From positions 53,572,384-53,636,383 of the forward strand of contig NW_026262712.1 in NCBI RefSeq assembly GCF_021869535.1: a stretch of 64,000 nucleotides of DNA, written 5' to 3'. Under the pieces are notes generated by a model, which made no database searches, was not told the DNA's origin, and worked only from the letters and a program-made list of their open reading frames with translations. Shown here one piece after another: positions 56,816 through 64,000 of this stretch (position 1 is the first letter of the stretch; each line of letters opens with the position of its first letter). Source of the stretch: Mytilus californianus (taxonomy: Eukaryota > Mollusca > Bivalvia > Mytilida > Mytilidae). Made by a program: the position numbers and the translations under genes.

Positions 56816-58054
56816 TTACATTATCAATCGTTCTTCGAATTCGAAGTCCTTGCTTAACACAAGTTCAAGATTTCTAGATGCTCGTTTCAGTTTGTTCTTC
56901 TGGTCTCGTCTTTGGCGACGGATTTGCCATGATTTAAGGTGTACGCTGTTAATTCGACACACTTCCATCGATGAAACTGATTTGTCTTTAAATGTTTCTT
57001 CAATTCCTGAAAACCGAACTTCTCTTTCAACGAAAGAGCCAACCCTGGTCAAGTCTCCTTCACTTTTACTTCCCGCTAAAATCTTAAAGTCGCACGAGCT
57101 GTAACACGAGTCGCAGTCAATTCCACGCCTTCGTTTCACATTTCTATGTCGTCTGCGCATTATCTGAAAGGAATTTTCTTGGATGCTCGAAGTTCTGAAG
57201 AGATTGTTCATTGAAGGAGAGCCACATTCAAAAGATTCATCACTGAACACCTCACATTTATCGTCACTGTGACGTAGACTGTCTAAAATGTCATCACATG
57301 ATCTGCTTTGAAATTTGGAATGCGCCTGTATTGGATGAACCTCGCTGTCTTCCGAAAGGAGAGAGATTCCGGAATCTCTATATACAGACTTCCTAAAGTT
57401 ATTTTCCTTATGCCCACTTCCACACACAAGTGAAATCCATGATTTTCTATTTTCCTCTTTGTTAATTTGTTTTGGTGATGATTTATCGGGTTTCATTGAA
57501 AGGACATGCTGGTTTTCGAAATCCAAATTTTTTTGACTCCCGCACATTAAAGACATCCATGACAGTCTTTTATTTTGTGAAGAAATCGGCGATTCGGTTA
57601 GGTTTTCAATGTCATCTAACTCACTTTGACTCGGTGTTGTTGGTTTTGTTTTGATGTCTTCTTCTTCTTGTTCTTGTTGAAGTTGCTTTGTAATTTCTAC
57701 ATCACCTTCCTGTTTATTTGACAATTTCTCTGGCCTTGGGGCTTCTTCATTTGGATCATCAAAGTCAAAATTATTCCTTCCACACATAAATGACATCCAA
57801 GATTTTCGATTTTCAGATTTCCGTGATTTTTCGGTTTTGCGAGATTGTTTAGGAATTTCCGGAAGATTGGAAGGAATTTCGTACTGAAAATCAACATCAA
57901 AAGAATGGTAAGAAGAATCTAGACCCTCGATGTTTCTGATTATATCTGTCACATCCAAGATACTACGTGGTCGGCTCTTTTTCTGTGTTTTCCTTTTTGA
58001 CTTTCTCCATTTCGAAACTTTTTGAAATATTGCTAGTGATTCTCCGATTGGCAT
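56816..58054 (-). CDS. Unrecognised 412-residue protein with three WMSxMCG-type motifs
   Basis: An intact single coding exon directly after a splice acceptor (TTTTGTCTTCAG|G-ATG). I do not recognise the family. The motif [KR]-x-S-W-[MI]-S-[FL]-[MV]-C-G occurs three times, at 83-92, 162-172 and 203-212, each followed by a polar stretch with N-F or N-L-D-F. Between motifs the chain is acidic and polar and probably disordered, with Q/E-rich residues 124-133. The N-terminus (1-33) and C-terminus (372-395) are strongly basic, with RRRHRNVKRRR at 300-310 as a possible nuclear signal. Residues 227-234 (DSGISLLS) resemble a phosphodegron. There is no signal peptide or membrane segment. A 5' untranslated exon, a TATA box and a kappaB-type site lie upstream, so inducible expression is plausible (inference). 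Single intact frame and clean splice signals argue for a real gene. Confidence 0.8.
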   Translation of the reverse strand: MPIGESLAIFQKVSKWRKSKRKTQKKSRPRSILDVTDIIRNIEGLDSSYHSFDVDFQYEIPSNLPEIPKQSRKTEKSRKSENRKSWMSFMCGRNNFDFDDPNEEAPRPEKLSNKQEGDVEITKQLQQEQEEEDIKTKPTTPSQSELDDIENLTESPISSQNKRLSWMSLMCGSQKNLDFENQHVLSMKPDKSSPKQINKEENRKSWISLVCGSGHKENNFRKSVYRDSGISLLSEDSEVHPIQAHSKFQSRSCDDILDSLRHSDDKCEVFSDESFECGSPSMNNLFRTSSIQENSFQIMRRRHRNVKRRRGIDCDSCYSSCDFKILAGSKSEGDLTRVGSFVEREVRFSGIEETFKDKSVSSMEVCRINSVHLKSWQIRRQRRDQKNKLKRASRNLELVLSKDFEFEERLIM

Positions 58055-58537
58055 CCTGAAGACAAAATTATACGCAAATTAATAACATGAATAAGAAAAA
58101 AGAATATTTGATTGATTGATATCATAATTTTACAGCATTTTGAATATGAGGAAGTCAAATGCTGCACAGAAAACATGAATGTGAGCGTAGCGGAAACATT
58201 TGATACAAGTATATGTATGTATGCTATATCAATATATAGTTATAATTATGATAAATATCTCAAACTAATACATGACAATGTTTAATTTGATATATGTATT
58301 ATTCTCATTTTGCTTTATTTTGCTTTTCCTTTTTTTCTTAAAGCTGCATAAACACGATAAAATCTCAAGAGTTGTCCGTGTATAGTTAAATCAAAATTAA
58401 AAAAAAAATACTTTAAAATAAAAATTAATCTTGAATATCAATACCTAAAATTAAAATTCATATTAAAGTATAGAATACTTAAAAAAATGAAAAACCTTTC
58501 ACTGTTAGTTTTGAAATGTATAAATTGTATCTCTTAC

Positions 58538-58610
58538 CTGAAATGAAATAACGTTTACAACCGTTCGTAGTAATTTAATGTTACGCTGTCAACTTCTTGA
58601 ACCAGAATAA
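58538..58610 (-). other. 5' untranslated exon of the 412-residue gene
   Basis: Ends in donor TTTCAG|GTAAGA at 58538. The intron to the coding exon is about 480 bases. The 5' end is placed about 30 bases downstream of the TATA box, by convention only. Confidence 0.6.
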
Positions 58611-58633
58611 ACTGTATGAATGAACTTCAAAGG

Positions 58634-58661
58634 TTTATATATTTAGTTGTTGGGGTTTCCC
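58634..58661 (-). promoter_or_regulatory. TATA box and kappaB-type site
   Basis: On the minus strand TATATAAA (58634-58641) is preceded by GGGAAACCCC (58652-58661), which fits the Rel/NF-kappaB consensus GGGRNNYYCC exactly. Spacing to the untranslated exon is right for a core promoter. Binding is predicted, not shown. Confidence 0.6.
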
Positions 58662-59739
58662 GCTTAAATCTCAATTTACTCGATGTCAATATTTTCTCTC
58701 GTTTGTTATGATAATACGATAGTTTATTTATGGCTATCCATCGCGTATACCCATTGACCCAAGTTCTGTTGTCACACGACCCCCTTGAGTCATCTGGATA
58801 ATTAGGTTATTGTACGGGGTAGCCGTATTGTGGTCAGTGGAGTACTTGAGTTTAAGCAAATACTTACATAACCAAAATCTTTGATTAGATTAATTTTGAC
58901 GTATTTTGGAGGTTTCTATGACCTTTATTTATTTACATTGCTATGGACTTCTGGTAATTTTAAACCATGTAAAGAGACGCCCCATTTTTACCCCAGGGAT
59001 GGTTGCTGACAAAGATTAAGTGCATGCATCTACCCGTGAAATTATACAAGTAAATATTTTTTAGTAATTGATTTACATCTGCCTGTCCTTTTACTTTCCG
59101 TATTTAAAAAAGTATGTTAACATGTTCCATTACTTTGCAGTTTTATCCGATTTTCCGAAAAGAAAAGGAAGATTTTTAATTGTATAAAAATAGAAATTTA
59201 TCAGTGATTCACAATATCATATCACAAAAAGATAAAATTACTTTTTAAGTCAAATATTGTTTCGGCATAGATATGTGTCAAATCTGAATGCAATTTAAAT
59301 GTATTGTGATCGTATTTTAAATAGTGAACTAAACACCTGAAAGGGGCGTCATTTCCTAAATTTAACAAATTCAAAGAGTTAATTGAATCGGACAACAATT
59401 CGGTATGTAGAGCAGAAGATAATCGATGGTATTTCCTGATGAATTCCAATGCCTTTACTTTACTGACATTCGCACTAAGACTATTTTACGTAAAGGTCCA
59501 TAGAAATTATACGTTTTGTTTTTAACCTTTTAACCTTAACTTTTTTTTATTTTTCATTGCAATTATTATTTACATTCATTTTCATTATAAAATTTATAGA
59601 TGACAAAATGCATCGACGTAAACAAAAAAGATTGATAAATTTGTTGTTTAACCTTAAAAGTACGGTAGGGGAAACCGATTATGGAAGGAAGACAAAAATG
59701 TTGAATTTTGACATCTAGTGTTTTTCTCATTGTTGATAA
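58662..59739. other. Upstream region of the 412-residue gene
   Basis: No open frame with recognisable content; the minus-strand frame at 59222-59449 is featureless. Further control elements may lie here. Confidence 0.3.
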
Positions 59740-60030
59740 ACTGTCCTTGCACCATTGACATAACCTCCTCGGTGGTCTCGTTATGGTATGCTCGCCTGAA
59801 GTCCAGGGGCCGGGGATCACCGGACGAGTTAAACCAAAGACTTGAATTTTAGCATTTATTGCTTCTACGATTAGCATACAAGAGAAAAAAGAAAGACTGG
59901 TCGGCTCAGAGTCGTAATAATGTGCACAGGTAGTGGGACATATCTTCATCTGAGATGTTACCTTGTGAACTAGCACATAAAAAATCTGGCTGATCATGAA
60001 CATTTTGGTCTTGTTCAAAGCAAGGGCTCA
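59740..60030 (+). mobile_element. tRNA-derived SINE, copy 2
   Basis: Shares with 13020-13350 the head 'cctcggtggtctcgttatgg' (compare 'ccttggtggtttcgatgaag'), then 'gtcggctcagagtcgtaata', 'gggacatatcttc' and 'atctggctgatcatga'. The B box is degenerate. Minus-strand frame 59566-60018 is a shadow of it. Confidence 0.6.
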
Positions 60031-60487
60031 TATTCCTATAATACTTACATGATCTTGTCCTGAAATGCATGTTTTATTTGCACGCTGGACGTTGAACACC
60101 AATTCATCCATGCATCATGATATTTAATATCTTGCATCGTAACAATAATATTTAACGGTTTCGCGCGCGAAAATAAGGAAAGGTGTTAATTTTAACGGTG
60201 TCTTTGCATTTTTGCTATAGGGTAACATCAAACCATTCAAGAATTAATAAAGTATTTTGAGAGAAGTTAAATTGGTAGGATGTTGCTTTCTAAATGTCCA
60301 GTGGCAAATATTTTATGTATATTCAGGACGAGAATGAATTACTTATTAGTAGCATAGGAAGGTTCTGCCGACTGGGATGAAAGGGAGAAGTCTAGAAGTC
60401 GTTCGGTTATTTTTATCTACGGGTTGCTGTCTTATATCCCGGTGTATCACTATTCATTTTTATCAAATTTGCTATTTTAGGAGATTA
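60031..60487. other. Gene-free stretch with an inverted repeat tail
   Basis: 60290-60345 is an inverted copy of the family tail seen at the window's start ('aaatgtccagtggcaaatat'). Nothing else recognised. Confidence 0.4.
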
Positions 60488-60790
60488 GGGAGCTACCATT
60501 TGATTTTTATGGGGGGGGGGGGGGGTTGATAGGACGAAATTTGAAAAAAATAGGCAGGACAGGAGTTTTGAGTTAAAAAAAAAGCAGGATGAGACACTTT
60601 GCAAAAAAAAAAAGGCAGAATGACAATTTATGTAAAAAAAAGTCAGGATAAGCTAAAAAAAAAAAAAAAAGACAGGACCGAATAGAGTGAAAAATAAAAA
60701 GGCAGGACAGAGGTTACAACTAAAAAAATGCAGGACAAAATTTTTTATCCTAGCCCCCCCCCCCCCCTTAAAAATCAAATGGTAGCTCCC
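60488..60790. mobile_element. Harbinger-like MITE with G15/C14 tracts
   Basis: Tips 'gggagctaccatttgatttt' are perfect inverted repeats, flanked by TTA on both sides (60485-60487 and 60791-60793). TTA duplications and tips starting with G fit PIF/Harbinger elements. Just inside are a run of 15 G on the left and 14 C on the right. The centre has six to eight degenerate units of 'ggcaggaca' separated by A-runs. No coding. Confidence 0.8.
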
Positions 60791-62529
60791 TTACCTCATC
60801 ATTTTTAAATATTTTGAATAACAAAAAGGCATACCCTATAGTGTTTGACAAAAATACATACATGTACCTATACTAATACATAGCTATCATTTTAAGTCAA
60901 ATGTCTGATACATTTTCGATTGAGGTTTTAAAAAGTTGACATCTGAGTAGTTTCAGAATCAGCAACCTTCTCGGATATTTTATTTCTCGACCTTATCATA
61001 TATCACGAAGCTTGAAACGGTGGCATATTCCAGCAGCTCAACCCTACCACTCGTTAAAAATAAGCACCCCACCCCAACACCCACCCCCATCCCAACGGAG
61101 ATGATGCATGTATAGTAGGTGAAGCTTACGTGGCAGCGTATTTGAATTGTTGATCGTCGTGTAATTTCAATTGACATCAAACGTTATTTCTCCAGTACTA
61201 TATATGTATAGAGTTTGACAGATGCTTCAACTTGAACATATAGGAGAAGGTATGGAGGGGTTTACAGATTAGGGACTAAAGGCCCAACAAATAATGAAGA
61301 GAGAAAAATTAGCAAAATAAATAAACAATAGAGAATAATGGGGTGCAAATGTATAAAGTATAACTGTGACATATTACAGAATGGTGTACAGAATAAAGAA
61401 ATCATGTAATTACAAAAAGTTGGTTAGTAATATCAATTCAATGAGAATGTTATTCAATACGCGTTAGTTATAATGAAAAATGCCCCCCCCCCCCCCTAAT
61501 CATAGAATGAACCAAAATTGTCGTTAAAGAAGTTATCATATATTTCCATATGAATCTATGAATCTTAAGTGCAAAACGTAAGTGTTAAAAATGAAAAAGA
61601 AACGACGCAGTTTCAGGTGCGATGAACAACCAACAGTGAATCACAAACCAAGATAACAAAAACTAAAAGTTAAAACACTTTTTAATGAAATTATTCGGTC
61701 TGTTCAAATAATTTTAACAATGAAACATATTTGATCGCAAACACTTTTTATCCGCAGCTGCAATTAATATGTGACCTCGACCCCTCCCTTCCCAAAATTT
61801 GACCATAAATATTTAAGTATTGTAATAAAGCAATTTTGCGCTGGATGCGCATCAAACGCAAAATGATTCCATTAATGGCGGGAGATCAACATTTGTCGTC
61901 ATGTGTGGTTTACTATTGATAATAATTCACCTTTTCACAGACATTTGACAAATTTATCTATTTATTGTGGTTATTAAAATCACAAGATCAAAGTTCGATT
62001 ACCACATCAGGAGTTTAAACTTGTTTCCAATCATTGTACCTGAATACCTACTTATATACTTATTGGTGGACAGGTGAAAATTCCAAGTATTATAAAGTTT
62101 TGAATAAAGCATGTCCTAATCGTCTGATACATTTCTACAATAAATAAATGTTAGAATGCATTTGATGTCCAGTAATTCCTTAAACAATATTAATGATCTA
62201 TGTATATACGTTACAAACAGCGTATTACGTTGAAACGTGTCTATGTATTTATGAAAAGCCGGGGAAGGAAAGACAAAAATTGCCTTTGTTTAAGGTTAGC
62301 ATTGTTCTAGTATATTGAAGATTAGCAATACGAGTATCTATTTAACCTGAGTTTCGAGCTCATTGTACCAGACAGACGGTATGACTTTTTTGAGTACATA
62401 AAAGCAGTTCATTGTCAGTTTTGTTTGTCCACCAATACCAATGGTTATAGAAGTTGTTAGAACTCTTAGTACTGTAACCTATATATAGTTGCTACTTCAT
62501 TTGAACTCTGGTGGATATAATTCATAGGA
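60791..62529. other. Gene-free stretch
   Basis: 61225-61480 has 'aacaatagagaataatgggg'-like words also seen near 40780-40920 and 52905-52970, and ends at a C14 tract (61484-61497). The remainder is unrecognised. Confidence 0.4.
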
Positions 62530-62618
62530 ACTTGTCTCTGAAAAACAAATTCCCTATATACCTTGATATAACATTATATGTTATATTAAGGTATATAGGA
62601 TTTTTTTCAGAGACAAGT
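62530..62618. repeat. 89-bp palindrome
   Basis: Arms of about 43 bases ('acttgtctctgaaaaacaaa' and its inverse) meet with almost no loop, around 'ataacattatatgttat'. Likely a foldback element. Confidence 0.8.
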
Positions 62619-63409
62619 GCCTGTGTATAGGCGCTAGATAAATAAGAAAAAGGAGAAAAACTACAAAATAAAAGACACACACACCTTTATACGCGAAATC
62701 AATGTTTCGCGTTAAAGCAGATGAATCGTTCTGATAGTCAATTGGTTATATACCTCTTGTTTTATTTATTTAAATCCGTAATTTCAAATTATAAACCTAG
62801 TGACCACAAATATGACCTTAATGACCATGACATTTAGACTATTAATGGGTATAGATTTTACTACGACGAGCACGTATACTACGCTATAAATTATAAGATG
62901 GTTACTTACGCTATAGGTCGTAACCGTTAACAGTTTATCGAGTACAAATGGTCATTTGTGGTTTTTCTAGTGTTGCTGTGTACAAAAGTTCTCTTTTTAT
63001 GTCTTTTGCTTTAATTTGTAGGACAAACTATGACGCCTACGTATGATCAGAGTTAAAATGTTGACCCAACAGTTGATGGTTAGAAGGGTGTGTATGTGGT
63101 CGTTTTAAGAGCGACATTCATAGCTATCTTCATACCTCTTTAAACCTAAGTTATAGCCTTTTAAAAAGGAAATAGAAAATACTATTCGTGCAGTGATAAA
63201 AACAAAACCATGGGGATCGACTTTTTCAGTAGACATATTAAGAGGAGATAAGAAAAATGTTAATTTTAAAATCCATGCTATAATATGAAAGATCTCCTGC
63301 ACCAAAGTCAATGGACAAGTAACGTTCAACAGGTTAATGAGCAGTTAAAAAACGATTTGTACAGTTTAAAAACAAAATTTCGAGAGAGGTTCATTTACGC
63401 AACTTTCGT
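62619..63409. other. Gene-free stretch
   Basis: Nothing recognised; the minus-strand frame at 63105-63329 has no domain. Confidence 0.3.
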
Positions 63410-63860
63410 GGGAAGAAAAATGTGAAATCCCCTGGGTTGATTGATGTATAGAAATGAAGTCCCCTGGAGTTCTCCCATCCGACAGAAAAACCGATGCTAA
63501 AAGGGGTGTCCTCATGTTTGTGCGGGGTTCATAAATACGCAGTTACGTCTGGTCAGAATGTGGACTTTTAATCCGATTAAGCGTGTGGTGAGACTGCCAC
63601 GCTTTCTGCACGCAAAACAACCGTTGCAATGATACTTTGAGGGTCCGTAGGTGGCCTGTTGCAAGGCAAAATTTCTGCCCTTATCTAACATACCCTCTTT
63701 TAGTGGCAGGCTTAATTTAAAAGTTCAGTCCTTCTTTAGGTCGACCTATTTTACAGAAAATACTTTTTATATTTAGTGGTTACCTAATTGTGTATTTTAG
63801 TCCTAAAATGTATGAAATACATGCAACTGGGCGTTAAGCAAACAACAATCAATCATCAAT
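63410..63860 (+). repeat. Dispersed mussel repeat with the ggacgttaag-type tail
   Basis: Words 'aggggtgtcctcatgtttgt', 'gtgtggtgagactgccacg' and 'gtaggtggcctgttgcaagg', closing with 'atgaaatacatgcaactggg' and 'cgttaagcaaac'. Shares its tail with the repeat at 1-185. 63861-64000 shows nothing further. Confidence 0.65.
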
Positions 63861-64000
63861 AGAACTTGGATCTTCTCTTACATAACTACACCAACAAAGT
63901 TAAAAATCGGGGAAAAAACAGCATCGAAGTCGACTAAACGGCTAAGTTTGTGAACAGTAGTCCTAGATATACTTAATCAGAATCGTTTGTTTTTATGTAT

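Noticed and set aside
61484..61497. C14 tract as a second G-quadruplex MITE
   Set aside because: No inverted tips or target duplication around it; only a homopolymer.

Overview
This is eukaryotic DNA: AT-rich and gene-sparse, with GT-AG introns and almost every kilobase holding pieces of dispersed repeats. Several repeat families (for example the one carrying 'gatgtggtatgagtgccaa', the one ending 'ggacgttaagcaaccaac', and the one with 'ggcggccatgtttgtcgat') are ones I recognise from mytilid mussels and other bivalves, so the best guess is a Mytilus-like marine bivalve. That assignment is recognition plus inference, not a search result.

Host genes, all on the minus strand: (1) a two-exon seven-transmembrane receptor of 321 residues (834-5630), with splice sites that join in frame; (2) a complete, intronless UDP-glycosyltransferase of 502 residues (9085-10593); (3) a cluster of TRIM-like double B-box/coiled-coil/beta-propeller genes with no RING: two intact copies (24580-26223 and 31592-33238), one copy with its 5' part missing and several frame breaks (44866-46153), and an orphan upstream exon at about 22260 whose coding body is gone; (4) a 412-residue gene I do not recognise (56816-58054), with three copies of a [KR]-x-S-W-[MI]-S-x-[MV]-C-G motif and, upstream, an untranslated exon, a TATA box and a perfect kappaB-type site.

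Mobile DNA dominates. At 15034-20543 lies a 5.5-kb Ginger/KRBA2-like DNA transposon. Its ends are inverted arrays of about eight copies of a 'ctaaagtgcgatggt' unit. Inside is a multi-exon transposase gene with an HHCC zinc site and a DD35E integrase core, broken by a few stops and frameshifts. At 42473-43943 a shorter relic has the same architecture but unrelated end repeats; a tRNA-derived SINE with a perfect 10-bp target duplication is nested in it. At 46402-50305 a 3.9-kb TTAA-flanked element with about 84-bp inverted ends sits inside a LINE reading frame. Removing the element and one TTAA restores the LINE frame, so the insertion is precisely dated relative to the LINE. Further elements are a hAT relic, reverse-transcriptase relics of probable Penelope-like type, a Harbinger-like MITE with 15-G and 14-C tracts, and several foldback MITEs.

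Layout: 0-6 kb receptor gene with a retroelement relic in its intron; 6-9 kb repeats; 9-10.6 kb UGT; 11.2-15 kb hAT relic, SINEs and repeats; 15-20.5 kb Ginger-like element; 20.6-34 kb TRIM-like cluster with repeats; 34-42.4 kb repeats, RT relics and one arm of a segmental duplication; 42.4-46.2 kb second Ginger-like relic and TRIM pseudogene; 46.3-51.2 kb LINE with nested TTAA element; 51.8-56 kb second arm of the duplication and repeats; 56.8-58.7 kb the unrecognised gene; 58.7-64 kb repeats and MITEs. No rRNA gene, credible functional tRNA gene or CRISPR array was seen. Exon limits were read by eye from splice motifs and reading frame.
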